Part shown: one piece after another, positions 10,300 through 22,804 of the stretch
How the letters are laid out: each line of letters starts with the position of its first letter
Position numbering within the stretch: position 1 is the stretch's first letter
Translations under genes and position numbers: made by a program
The notes under the pieces: model-generated
The model's input: only the letters and a program-made list of their open reading frames with translations
The model's database searches: none
What the model was told of the DNA's origin: nothing
Assembly: GCF_000182925.2 (NCBI RefSeq)
Contig: NC_026501.1
Span: 3,885,917 to 3,949,916 of the forward strand
Source: Neurospora crassa OR74A
Taxonomy: Eukaryota > Ascomycota > Sordariomycetes > Sordariales > Sordariaceae
Direction of reading: 5' to 3'
Length of the DNA: 64,000 bases

Positions 10300-12404
10300 A
10301 TTACTAGTACGCCACTGTTGCGTTTCCCTAACTTTGTATTCCTTAAGAAGGTTTGGGTAATTTATATCCTTTTATAAAACCTACGAATTCTCGTCATCCG
10401 GATATCCCTTCTATTTAATTTAGAATTAATATTAGCGGCCGGATTTATAATACTTTATAATCGCTTTAATTTCGTATTAAATATTATTCTCTTCGATGTT
10501 TATAACTTCCCTTCGTAGTATTGCTGCAATGGGGTTCTTATAGTACGGCTCTAGTAGAGTAATAGGGTATATTAGGTGGATTTGGTAATGTGCGGGGAGT
10601 ATAAATTGGTACGTTATCTTTTTCTTTTTAATAACTTTGGTAATTTAGAAGGGTTTTAAAAATTTATTTATTAATTTAGCGCTTAGGCAGCGTTATTTAA
10701 TATACTTCGTATTAAGTAGAACCTAATTCTTAACGTTAAATTCCTTTAATTTTTGAATTTTATTGTACTATTTCGTATATTCCTAGTTAATAACCTTTAA
10801 GGTTATTATAACCTTTAACTACTTACGAAGTAATTCATTAATCCGATTAGTAATTATTATAAGAAGGACCGTCCTCCGCCTTCGCTTTAGGTCCGCCAGT
10901 CCCTAAGGATAATACCCGAAGAGTAGCTCCGAGGGGGATTTTTTAATAGCGGTATAGAAATAATTATTGTACATTTATTATACTAGTGTAATTTTTTCGG
11001 CCTAATCGACCTGCTCTATATTGTAGAAAATATAAAAATATAATTTTAAATTCTAGTTCTACTTCTCTATTTATTTATCCGTTTAAGGGTATTAGACTAT
11101 ACTAAGATGTTTATGGATATTTAAGAGTTTGTAATAAATCTTTTAAAATTGGTTTATAAAAAGGTTGCTTTTATTCAATATAATAGAATTTAGGAAGTTA
11201 AATTATTAGAAGATGTTTTGTTAGAAGAGGAATGTAAATTGCCGGGCGTTGATTATCTTTTGTATAGGGATGTATAAGGCGTATTTAGTAAAATAGTTGA
11301 TAATAATAAGGATTGTGTTGTAGGTCCGATTAGATATAGGGTTGAATAATTTTAGTACTTTAATAATAAAATTATATAAAATATTTTATTAGGGGATAGT
11401 AGGGATAGGTAGCGACTTTAATAGCCTATATAGTTGGTAGTTGCGAAGTTTAGTTTTTTAGTACGTTGGATATTTGCGGATATATAATTTGATATTAATT
11501 GCGATAGTAGGTTAGTAGTAGAATTAATTAATATATTTTAATATCTTCCTTTAACCCGGATGTCCGGCTGTTGTAGTATTGTAATAGGTATAGAGTAGTT
11601 CGGCCTATATACGTTTTAGAATATAAATTTAATATTAATACTATAGAGTTCCGTTTTCCTCTATTTTTTAATTATTTGCCTGTCTCCTTCCTTTACTATT
11701 CCTTTATATTTCTTTAATAATAAATAGGTCTTCCTTTTGTACTTCTAATAATTATTATTTTAAGGGTAGTAATTACTTTTTATTTTTTTGTACTTTTGCT
11801 ACTATTATATATCCGCCTATATTCTTTACAATAATACTTTTATCCTTCCTCCCTAATTTAATAACGGTTTCGCTTACGAATTTTACTTTCTTCCTTATTA
11901 TTCTATCCTTTTTACTATCGCTTTCAATTTCCTTTTATTTCTTTTCCTCCCTATTTAATTCGTTTTCCCCTTATAAATTCTGCTTTTCTTCCTATAATTC
12001 GACCCTTTTATCCTTCGATGCCTAACCTTCTTCTATTTTACTTATATTTTATTACTACTCCCTTTTTTCTACCGCTATCCTTTAAGCTTCCTTTTTAATT
12101 AAAATTATTTATTTTATTAGTATTTTCGATACTCGACTTTCCTTTATTGTCCGACCTTTTTCTTTACTCCTTTCGATAATTTTTATTAATAGGTGGTCGC
12201 TCCTTGCTTCCGGTTCTCCTCTTTATAATTATAGTTTCTTCGATAGCCTATCTATTGGATTTAACTTTCTTGGGTAATATTTAATTTTAAAGTTATATGC
12301 TATTAATTTTAATGCTTACCGATTCTGCTTTGCGTTAATCTGCTCCTTCTTTTAAAAATATTATAAGTTTAAATAATTTGTAATTATTAGGAATAGTTTA
12401 TTTG
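10300..12404 (-). pseudogene. G2 pol: RNase H end, integrase and C-terminal domain
   Basis: Minus-strand translation gives, in order: the end of the gypsy RNase H (N-x-K-L-F-L-I-I-T-N-Y-L-N-L and I-K-Y-Y-P-R-K-L-N-P-I-D blocks, 12404-12240), a zinc-binding HHCC-type segment with Y-P-T-Y-Q (Cys lost), an integrase core (about 11500-10900) with stretches such as N-Y-F-T-K-Y-A-L-Y-I-P, and a C-terminal K-P-F-x-I-T-K-V-I-K-K block with I-H-L-I-Y-P-I-T-L-L-E-P-Y (about 10700-10550). The integrase would insert the cDNA in a live element. The upstream half of pol lies beyond the nested LINE at 19362-20620. Confidence 0.8.
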
Positions 12405-12419
12405 TATATAATAAGTATT
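12405..12419. repeat. Target-site duplication of LINE copy A (left)
   Basis: TATATAATAAGTATT is repeated exactly at 19347-19361 on the other side of LINE A. The site lies in the G2 RNase H coding sequence, and the length (15 bp) fits target-primed reverse transcription. Confidence 0.85.
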
Positions 12420-12475
12420 ATAAATATTCAACCGGAAACGCCGATTTCTGGTCGAGGAGTGCTCCAAAACGAAAA

Positions 12476-14055
12476 TTGATAACGGCAATCGATTTAGGAG
12501 GGTCGTTTACGTCCCTCACGATGTCCTACGACGAACGCAGCGACGGCGTTGTATTATCGTTGCCGATGGCCATCGATAGCGGTGCTCGTAGACTCGAAAA
12601 TAGCGTCTACAACCTGCTCGCGGAAATCTTAGTATGTAACGATCCCGAAGCTGTACTTACTACGAAGACCTCGGATAAAATAGAAAAAGATAATAAAATA
12701 TTAAAAAAATTTATTATTAGAGCGAATAAGTTTATAAATTATAATACTATTTCGATTAAGGACCGTTGTTGGGTTCGAGAGCTACTTCTCGAATTTACGA
12801 AGGTATACGTCGGAAAAAGTGGGTTTATACGACCCGAGGCTAATAAGGTTAGAACCAATTAGTTTATTACTAGGAAGGATTTTAATAATTTAAAAAAGGA
12901 TATTTTGAAGGAGATTAAAAAAGGTATTTAAGAAGCGCCGAAGCGTTAGGCCGATATTGTAGCGAAAATTAGCCCGAGTAAGATTAGTACTACCTTCTAA
13001 TAATTACCTACTACTATTAAGAAGTTTATCCCCTTTAACCTTAAACGGTAATTTACTATTAAAGGAGCGACGATTACCGCTGAGTTTATAAATTATTCGA
13101 ATAAAAATACAAAGACAATTTTGGCTATTTGCTTGGGTAAGAAGAAATCTAATTTAATAATTTGCGCAGCTATTAGGATATTAACAACCGGAGACTATAT
13201 AATTATATTTAATAAATATATATATACTTAGTACTAGTAAAACTAAATATAGGTTAAAGAAATTTTCAACTCTAATATTTTTATTACTATAAGTACTATA
13301 AGTATACTAGTTCAGGGCGTACCTTAGAATAGTATTAATAATTATATTATAGTAAAAGTTATTTCGAATATAGTAAAGGAAAGGAATTTAGAGGCATTTA
13401 TTATTAAAGTTCGGCTATAGAAGAGAAGAAACGGAGAAAATAGAGGCTTACTCCTTATAGAAGTCGCTACTATATTAGTAGTATACTTCCTCTAGGATAA
13501 TTTCTTTTTCTAGGATAGTAGTATATACTTATATAAATTATTCTAAACCTTAAATAACATTTAGTAATACTTTAAATATTAGGGAATTAAATATATAGTA
13601 AAATTCTATTATTAAAATAATATTTATACCTACTACAGCGAAGTTAAATACAAAAGAGACCGCTTCGGCGAAATAAATTGTCCGTTTAATAATAATAAGT
13701 TACTCGTTTATTATAAACTATATAGGAAAAAGGGGTATTATATATATAATTATAAGGAGTACCCTATTCTCCGGAAGGCGATTATAAAGGCGTTTATTAT
13801 ATATATTGAAAGGTTGTAGGCGTTCGCCCCCTATAAGAATTTAATTAGAAAGGTATTAGAATTAATAATAGAGATTATAAATAAGGGTATTCTATTAGAT
13901 ACCCCCCCTAACTCTTATACTATTATTACCCTAGAGAGATATATAGGAGGAGGCGTAAAGAGGGGACGGCCGAGGAAATTAATCGGCCTATCTACCCGGC
14001 TGAAGCTTATAACCCTATAAAGTCTAATAGATAAATACTATATATATTTATAAAA
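12476..14055 (+). pseudogene. LINE A ORF1 (Gag-like, AT-hook and zinc knuckle)
   Basis: This is the nucleic-acid-binding protein of the LINE, expected to coat element RNA in the RNP. The first 129 codons (12476-12862) are still open; the frame continues with TAA/TAG stops. A decayed CCHC zinc-knuckle region is visible at about 13630-13770 (Y-Y-K-L-Y-R-K-K-G-Y-Y-I-Y-N-Y-K-E-Y, where Tyr probably replaces Cys by TGY to TAY). An AT-hook, K-R-G-R-P-R-K, is encoded at 13958-13978. The start is uncertain: the open frame begins with TTG, and the first ATG in frame is at about 12521. The equivalent in copy B is on the minus strand (about 32270-30720). Confidence 0.7.
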
Positions 14056-14179
14056 TGTAGGGGGAAATCGGTTATATAGTAGTAATAACGCTTATACAAT
14101 TATAGCCCCCCTTAAAGAAGTAATACCCTTATCCTCCGCCGAGGGATTAAAAAGAACCCTATCCTAGGGTAATTAATAG

Positions 14180-17100
14180 TCTAATTAAAAATACTCTATT
14201 AGAACGTAGGGAAGTCGTATAAGAAGGGAAAACTTCTATTCGAATAAGAAGAGACTTATAATATTATAATAATTTAGGAGCTAAGTAGAAATTTAAATAG
14301 GGATATTTATTATTCTAAAGGCGGAAGGTATTTTAAGGTTGATTGTTCGGAGAAGGGAAGGGCGGTAATATATATAAATAAGAAATAAAATTTAAAGGAC
14401 CTAAATTTCTAAATTAAAAAGGATTAAATTATAATTATATTTAAAAATTTAAAGGATTTAATAACTATTTATTCTATTTACTTTCCTATCTTTACGTAAG
14501 GAACGCCGGAATATTAATAAGGGTTACTACTCTTCGAATTTATTAAAGCCGGACCTCCAGCGGGAAATTTAATTACTATTGGGGATTTTAACTTCTATTA
14601 TCCTAATTAGGATTTAAAAAATAGAATTAACTTAAGGGCTGCTCGCCTCTTTATATAAGTACAATATTAGAAATTTAATCTATTTACCCTCTATAGTAAA
14701 CTAATTAAATTTAAGAATATAATACAAAGGGAGAGGGATAGAACGATCGATTATATATAATTATTACCCGGGGTTAAAATTAAATACTAAGGAGTATAAT
14801 GGTACGAGTAAACTAATTTAGACTACTACCCTTAAAAAATCTAGGTCTAAGTAGGAAGAAAAAATAAAAAAGTTAAAGAAGAAGGAGAATATAATTAGAA
14901 TCTTATGAATATAGAGAAAGTAAAGGAGGTGTCGGAGAAACAAATATTAATTCTAAAAAGAATTAATATAATAGAGGACTTTAAATTCGCCTTTCGTAAA
15001 TTTAATAGAGAATTTATAAGTATTATAGAGGAATTCGTCCCGTACCGGAAGAAAAATCGAGGGAGGAAAGCGAACTAATAAATATTAGAATATAAAATAA
15101 TTATAAAAGAAGTACGGAGGATATACTAGGAGTAATTTAAGTACTAAATAATATTAAATTAAAGGGAATTTATTAAAGTAATAATAAAAAAGAAGAGGAT
15201 TATTATAAAAGTTTAATAAACTACGTAGTATAATAATATTACTAAAGCTTTGAAGAACCTAAATTGACTTTAACTACTAGAATAATAAGCCTAAACTTAA
15301 AGCTACTAACTAATAAATCTATTTAAATTACTAACCTTTTAAATTTACGAAAGGGTAATAGAAATTAAAGATTATAATAGTAAGGTTAAAATCCTTACCG
15401 ATTATTTTTTCCCGAAGGTAGAGGTCCTAATAAATTACTTACTAGATTGGATTAAACTACTAAAAGGTATTAACCTAATAATTATTAATAATTTAATTAA
15501 TAAAGAGGACGTTTAGGATATACTCTCCCGGATCGTATTTAATAAAGCCCCCGGGGTCGATTAGTACTTAAATAAATTTCTAAAACTATATAAGTAACCA
15601 TTCTAATAAACTATAGTATATTTAATATCTATTAGCCTCTAATTCGATTATTTCCTATAGTAATTTAAGGATATAAAAATTATTATTCTTAAAAAGCCTA
15701 GAAAGAGCATTGCCTAATAAAAATTAATAGGCGTATAGAGACTAATATTACTATTTAGCAATATAAGAAAAATCTTCGAAGTATTTGTAGCTAAGAGACT
15801 TACGTAAGTAGCCGAAGAGTTTAACCTCCTACCGGAAGGTTAAATAAGTAACCGAATAAACCGTTTAATAGAATTTATAATCCGGGTAATTACTAATACG
15901 TTACATACAGTTTAGAAATTCGGAGTTGTAATATCCTTTATATTCCTTAATTTAAAAGGAGCGTTCGATAGAATTAATTATAGGTAGCTTCTATATACCC
16001 TATAGGAAATATAACTCCTAATATAAATTATTAAATAAATAGCGAATTTCGTTGTTAGGAGGAGAGGTTCCCTCTTCTTTAATAACGAAACGTCCTACCC
16101 CTATATAATTACCGTTAGTATACTATAAGGCTCCCCCCTCTCTCTTATTCTATTTATTCTCTTTATTACCCTATTATATTAGAAGTTAATAATAATCCTA
16201 AATATAATTACAGTCGGTTTTACGGACGATACTAATATTATAATAATAGTTTATACTATTAAAGAAAATTACCGGATATTATAAGTAGTATAAGACGTAT
16301 ATTCGGAATAGGTAGGGGCGAGAGGTATAGAATTCAAAGCGATTAAGACGGAGTTAATATATTTTATATAAACGAGGGTATTAAGGACGGAAATTCTCTA
16401 ATTCGGGGATATTATACTTTAACTAACAAAATTAATACAATTCCTAAGGGTATAGCTAGACCGTAAGCTTAATTATAGGGCTTACGTAGAAGTAGTAAAA
16501 TAAAAAATAACGACTTAAATGAATATATTTACGAAATTAGTAATAAAGATATAAGGTTACTCTTTTATTCGAATAAGGGAAATATATACTAAATATATTT
16601 ATAGCGTTATTATATATAAAACCTTAGTATTTTATTAGCTAACCAAAGTTAATAGGAAATTATAAGGGATTGTAATTAGGTTAGTAAAATATTAAATTAA
16701 ATATTTGAGAGTTATTACCGGGGTATATAAAGCTACGCTAGTAAGAAATTTAGAAACGGAAATATTCTATCCGCTATTCGACTTCTATTTTAATAAAAGG
16801 ATTTGGGCCTTTAAAGAAAAGTTCGCCCGGATAGACTAAATCCGGTTCGTATAGGGGATAATAGCCTAAGTTTCTAATTATATTTAAATATAATAATTAA
16901 AAAATTAATTATTTACCAATAAATTAAAAAGTAGCGTAGTTAAAATATAATAGGCTAAAAAATAGGTATTGATAGAGAAATTACTAATAATAGTAGCCGG
17001 TCCTCCCTTGGATTTAGGAACCCTACTATTATTATTATAAGTCCTAGAACTAATAACCGCCGATTGGGAAGAGTAGTTAAAAAATATAATAAATTAGAAA

Positions 17101-17790
17101 TAAGTATTGTACTATAATTACTATTTAGCGGCGGTAGTAGTAAAATTAGAATAATAATACGAATTTACTATTACCGACCTTACTTCTAAATTTAGTAAAG
17201 AGGTTATCCAGCGATATATAATTAATATAAAGAAGAAGAAAGGAAGATACTAAAAATTAAAAGAAAATAAAGAAGAACTGTACCTATTAATTAAAATAAA
17301 GAGCTCCCTCCTTATTTAAATTAGGATGGAAATTATTAGCCTCCGAACCTTCCTCTATAGGAGGAAAGTACTAGATATCTTAACCCCTATCTACGCCTAT
17401 AGATTCGAAAAAGAGACCTTCGCCTATATTATCCTAAATTACTTTAATATAGATACTAATTTCTAGAATAACCCGGAAGCCTAATTATTGATAAAGGAGG
17501 AACTCTAGGAGTTCCTAAACGACGGAGCTAAAGCCGAAAGAATTCTATTGTAGGCGTTGAGGTTAGGGAGGTTAAGAGAATACTATTTAATAATCGAATT
17601 AGAGGAGGAGTAGCGAAAAGAAATTACGAGGCACTTTTAAAAAGAATATAGAATATTAATAATATTAGAATAAAAGGATAAGGACGGGGAGGAGATAATT
17701 GTACTAATTATAGGAATTATTTAAATTGTAGCTATAGTAAGAACCGAAAAATACTATTTAATAAACGTTTAATTGTACTTAAAAAGTTAT
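14180..17790 (+). pseudogene. LINE A ORF2 (endonuclease and reverse transcriptase)
   Basis: The N-terminal endonuclease/exonuclease/phosphatase domain shows G-D-F-N (14581-14592), T-I-D-Y (14743-14754) and a D-Y-Y-P block near 14822 (ancestral DHYP type). The reverse transcriptase follows: F-N-K-A-P-G-V-D (about 15537-15562), L-K-G-A-F-D-R-I (about 15954-15977) and the catalytic F-T-D-D at 16219-16230, with both Asp retained in this copy. The C-terminal part ends in a decayed Cys-rich block (Y-A-Y-R-F-E-K-E-T near 17393). In a live element this enzyme nicks the target and primes cDNA synthesis on it. Many stops, nearly all TAA/TAG. Confidence 0.85.
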
Positions 17791-17846
17791 TCGAGTAATT
17801 CTATTATACGAGCTTAATTCGTAGTAATTTTATAATACTATTAAAC

Positions 17847-19240
17847 CTAATTATTATTTATAAGGGAGTAGCTAGGAGTATTAATAACTATAAGGTTATT
17901 AAGAATAGAATTACTACTATTAGAATTAAAAACTATATAAATAAGAGTAGTAAAACTATTACTATTAAATATAATATACGTAGGAGTAATAGTATTACTA
18001 CTAGAGCCGGATGCAATCCGAATTGGGTTTATAGTACTACCGCCGGAAAGAGAAGGGATACGACCGTAGCGAGCATCTCTTACGATTAATTTATAGTAAT
18101 CCTTTTATTAGAAATTAATAATACTATAATTAATAATATAGGGAAAATACTTATAATTAGTAAGTAACTTATTACATTTTAAATAAATATATATACAACG
18201 GATAAAATTATTAATAGTATAAATAAAGGTATTTAAATTGCGCTCGAACCTATTCTAATTACTTAATACTATAGTAATAGCTGCCGCCTAAATAGTATTA
18301 CGGGCGTCGTATAGGCCTATAGGAATATTTAATATATATATTTTATAAGTATAGGAGTAGGTAACGTTCTAAGTACCGCCGGTTAAAATAGAAGTTAAAT
18401 AATAACGAAGGAAAGGAAATATAAAGAATAAGAAATTTATTAATTATTAAAATAAAGTAAATCTTTTTAGTAATAACCTTACGGAAGTTATTAGGGGAAT
18501 TAAATTTATTACTACGTAGGACGGAGGCGAGATTTAGAGTATAGTAAAAGTAAGGAATTTTACGAACAATACTAATTAAATTAATATAAGGGTTAAAGAG
18601 AACGAAGAAGGAAGCTATACTAGTTCGGAGGAGGACAACTATTAAGGAAATTACAAAGGGTATAAATAAGGAATATAAATTCTAGAAGTACGACTATAGG
18701 GAATATAGGGCTTAAGGATGCATTAGGGGAGGGACCTTCTACGTTGGAGGTTAAATTAATCGGGCTAGGGCGATAACGGCCGGAGGAAACTATTTTATTA
18801 GACGATATAATAAGGAGGAAGGAGAAGAAGGATTAAGAAGGGGTATTAAGTAGGGGATTATATAAATAAGGGAAGGAGGTCCTTATACTATTATAAATAA
18901 AGGTAAATCTATAGGGTAATAAAGTAAATAATAGGGAGGAGGTATTTATAAACGGGGTAAGGAGGCGGAGATATAGAGTAATAAATAGGGAGATAGGACG
19001 GGGAAGTAGGAAGAAAACAGAAGAAAGAGCGGTAAGGAATAAAATAGAAAGGTAATAAAGGAAGTAGTACGCCTAATCTAATCCTATTCTTATTATTCTT
19101 ATTATTTTAGTATTGGAATAATATAGCAGTGGGAGAGACGAAATTAGTTCGTTGTAGCGGTGGGTAAGAACCGTTATAGTTGTAAGTAAAGTAGGAGCGG
19201 TGTAGAGAACTACAACCGAGATAGAGCTAGGGGTTTTTAT
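17847..19240 (-). pseudogene. Antisense intron-containing gene in the LINE 3' region (copy A)
   Basis: On the strand opposite to ORF2, three frames join through two introns. Exon 1 is 19240-18621, intron 1 is 18620-18572 (49 nt, starts GTATAG, ends TTAATTAG), exon 2 is 18571-18441, intron 2 is 18440-18383 (58 nt), exon 3 is 18382-17847 (TAG stop). That is 1287 coding nt, 429 codons. The start codon is ATA here but ATG in the two least-mutated fragments (62649; minus strand at 51535). The N-terminus has a hydrophobic stretch (F-I-L-A-V-V-L-H-A-A-P-T-L-L-I in the 62.6-kb fragment), the middle is Ser/Pro-rich, and the C-terminus is Ser/Thr/Asn-rich. I recognise no family. In-frame stops fall where another copy keeps CAG or CAA. 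It converges on ORF2 with about 60 bp between them. Confidence 0.55.
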
Positions 19241-19361
19241 TCGGCGGTGTTTAATACTATACGGTTTTCCCTTCTAGAGAATTGGAGAAGGACCCTATGC
19301 CAATAAGGCGCTATAGTTATAGTATAGGGAATAAGACTATTATTATTATATAATAAGTATT

Positions 19362-20620
19362 GCCTTTATGCTTTTAGTATTCCTACGATTATTAATAATT
19401 TTCTATTTTTAATTTTATATTTAGTTTCTTCTAGCAATTTCTTTTTTAAAAAGAAAATTACCGGGTGTTACTTATTATTATATAGTTGTATAAGAATTAC
19501 CCTAATTGTAAAGTCCGATATATTTATCTCTATTCGGATTTGTAATATTAGGTTAAAGTAGTATAATATAGGAGCTTCCTAGAATAGTTTTTTAAATTCT
19601 ATAAATGCTTTTTCTACTTCCTTTGTAAATTCGAATAGCCTTTATTTATCCCCCTTTAGTAATTTTATTAGGGGTATAGTTACTTTAGAGTATAATATTA
19701 TAAAATATTAATAGAATTTTATAAACTTTAAGAAAATTTAAATATTATAAATGTTCGCCGGAGCCTCCTATTTTACAATTACTATTACCCTCTTTAGATC
19801 TATCGATATACTTTTTAGAGAGACGATATATTTTAGGAATAATACCCGTTTTATATGAAATTCGTATTTGTTTAAGTTTATATAGAAATTACAATTTTAT
19901 AGTTATTAAAGGATTTCTTTAATGTAATTAATATAGTTTTTTTTATTTTTACTATAAATTAGAATATTATTAAGGTAAGTAATATATATTGTATTTATTA
20001 GCCCCGCTAATATATTATTAATATACGTTTGAAATATTATTAGTGTGTTCGTTAATTTTATTAGTATAATTAAGAATTTATAATATTTGTACTTTATACG
20101 AAACGCCGTCTTCTTTTCGTTTCCCTTTCGAATCCGAATTTTATAGTATACGTCCTTTAAATTTAATTTTATAAAGACTTTAATTAACGATAACCGATTT
20201 AAAATCTTTTAAATAAGGGGTAATACCGTTTAATTCTTCTTTATAACTTTATTTAGCACTTTAAAATTGATATAGAGCTTTAATTTTCTACCTTTCTTTA
20301 GGATAAAAATAATAGGAGCGTTTATTAGGTTAATAGAGGGGTAAATTTATTCCTTTTAGAGTATTTCTACCAATTATTCGTATAATATTTCTAATTCTTT
20401 AACGTTCAATATATAAATCGGTCTTTAAGGCGCTAATTCCCCTTCGATTAAATTAATATAATATTTTAATTAATTGTATTAGGGTAGGGGTATAATTAAA
20501 GTTTCGAATACCGATTGGAATTCTTTATATTCCGGCGGAATAATCGGTTTAGGGATAGCGGGTTCGTTTTTTATTTCCTTTAGTAATTTTAGGGGTTATA
20601 GTAATATTAATTCTATAGGG
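19362..20620 (-). pseudogene. G2 pol: reverse transcriptase and start of RNase H
   Basis: Minus-strand reading shows an I-P-P-E-Y-K-E-F-Q-S-V-F block (about 20560-20520), A-P-I-I-F-I-L-K-K-G-R-K-L (about 20325-20285), the catalytic block Y-L-N-N-I-L-I-Y-S (about 19983-19950; both catalytic Asp now Asn), and the RNase H start A-P-I-L-Y-Y-F-N (about 19590). It continues across LINE A at 12404. These are standard Ty3/gypsy RT blocks in the right order. Confidence 0.85.
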
Positions 20621-22804
20621 GGTATTAGGGTAGGGTAAATATTGTTAAATATTATTTGAAAAACTTTTATTGGGGGGGTAAGGACCGGAGGCGATTTAGC
20701 CGATTTTGTTATAATGGGTAGGGTTTTAAATTTTAATATTAAGGAAGAGGGGATTTTGAATAGGATATTCGTATATACGGGAGGGTAGAAACCCTCTTTT
20801 ACCCTTATTATTTCTTAAGGGTTTAATAGTAGAATTAAATCCTATTATAGCTCTATTAGGATAGTTGCGGCGTTATATACTTTTTTTGCTAGTATTATAT
20901 TTAATATGAGATTGTTGGTTTTGATACGAAATTGAAACGATTATTGCTATTAATTAATATTGGGGTTCTGCTTATAAAGTTAGGGGTAACCGAGGATAAT
21001 TTCTATAGCCGAAGATTTAATTATAGTAAAAGTAATTTGCTTTATTTATTTAGTATTATAGGAGTTACGTATTTTAATAAGATAGGTAGTTGTATTATAT
21101 ATAAGAATAGGCTGAAGGGAGAAATTAATAAGACGATAGGGTATAGGATTAATTTTTATGTTCGATAGGAGTAAATATTTATTAATTAAGTTTAATTCTA
21201 CGCCCAAATTTATTAACTCTTACATACTCTATTAATTTTTATAAATCCTTATTAATAACCTTGTCTTTAGGTATATTTACAATTCACTTATATTATTCTA
21301 GGTAGTTATAATTATTATTCTAATTACGATTAGTTTAGCGTTTGCTTTATATAAGGGGGTACTAGCGGGGATAGGATAATTCTATATTAAATAGCCAATT
21401 TAATTATAATTGTAATAGGTTTGGTTTAGGTACATTATTACAAAATAGTTTATTATATTATATTTGTAGTAGGTATTTAGCGGCTTCAGTTAAATATATT
21501 AGCTATACGTATAACTTTTTTAATAATAAAAGGAATAAATAAGATTAGGATTTATTTAGAAAGTAGTAGGAGGGTAATAGGGAAATTCGGGGGGGTTTAT
21601 ACTATAGGATAATTGAGAAAGGATATTCGAAGAGGAAGTAGGAGGGTATAAAAACGAAGAAGATAATAGATTATACTTTAAAAATATTTAGTTTTAGTAA
21701 TATAATATAAATAGTTCGATATTTTCTAAGCCTTCTAATTATTCTATATACGTTATTATTTTGTTCATTATATTAATATTGGCCGTTGAGAGGATATTTT
21801 ATTTAAAAAGGGGGTGTAATTAATTAGCTTAAGTAATAACCCGAATATATTCCGGTTAATTGTACGATAAATTGAATTTTTCGGTATAATAATAGTTATA
21901 GAAGTTATAAATGGTTTTTAAAATACTTTATTATATATATTCGAATTTATTGAAAGTGGATTATTTAATAGCCTAGGTATTACTATTATATTCGGTCTTT
22001 AAGAAAGTATAGAGGTTGCTCTATATAGGCGTATTATAAATTGTATTGTACTTAGGTTTATTATAGAGAATTAATATATATTTAATTTATATATTTTTAG
22101 GATTACCTTTAATATAATTAACAGCGAATGAGAAGGAAGTATAGGGGTATTCCTAAAAATATATATCAACATTGTAGAAGTAATTTTATAGTTATAAGAA
22201 ATTTTTATTAGTAAATTTAGTAATATTGTATTTAGGGCGGTATTTAGTACAGACTAGTATAACTACAGTTAATAAGGGAATAACTATAGCGATGGCCGCT
22301 AATAAAAGGGTAGTAAAGGGATTTATAGTAGAAATACGAATTTAGTTATAGAAGAGGTAGTTTTAATAATAGAACCCGGCGGGGATAGGGGGGTAATTTC
22401 CTATAGAATTTTATTTACCGAGGCCTACGAAAGTGAATTACTTTTATTAGGATATATATAAGGGGAAATAATTAAGGAGGAGTTTAATTACAGCGAACTA
22501 AGATTTGAATAATTATTATTTATATACGAGTTTATTAACTTCCGAAATTTGGGGGTACGAACGGGGAGTCTAGGGCGGTGTAGGGGGGTAATCTTCGTTA
22601 TTATTTTCTTTAATAAATTCTACGGTAAGTTAATATTATTATAATAAGGGTAGAGGAGGTTGAATTATTTTAATTATAGTAACTATAAGGGTAGTAGTAC
22701 GAGAGGGACGAAGAGTAGCTTCGGTAGTGCGAGAAATAAATTAACTACTACGTATATATATTTTAATAGTACCGGCTCAACTCCCAGAGGAAGAGCTATT
22801 AATT
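20621..22804 (-). other. G2 gag/protease region and 5' untranslated region
   Basis: By position this should encode Gag and protease, and the last part before RT is readable on the minus strand. No clear zinc knuckle or D-S/T-G motif could be identified. The plus-strand open frame 20932-21168 is unsupported. Near the 5' LTR the sequence becomes GC-richer. No convincing tRNA primer site was found next to the LTR end at 22805. Confidence 0.4.

Larger units (their letters stand above)
12420..19346 (+). mobile_element. LINE copy A (Tad1/I-like), essentially full length
   Basis: A 6.93-kb non-LTR retrotransposon bounded by a perfect 15-bp TSD. Order: about 55 bp leader, ORF1 (12476-14055), ORF2 (14180-17790), then a 1.5-kb 3' region with an antisense gene (17847-19240), ending GGGAATAAGACTATTATTAT. 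Compared with copy B, which has about 30 more 5' bases, it may be slightly 5'-truncated. The first 230 bp keep ordinary base composition, while the rest is heavily RIP-altered. It reads on the opposite strand to its host G2. Confidence 0.9.
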
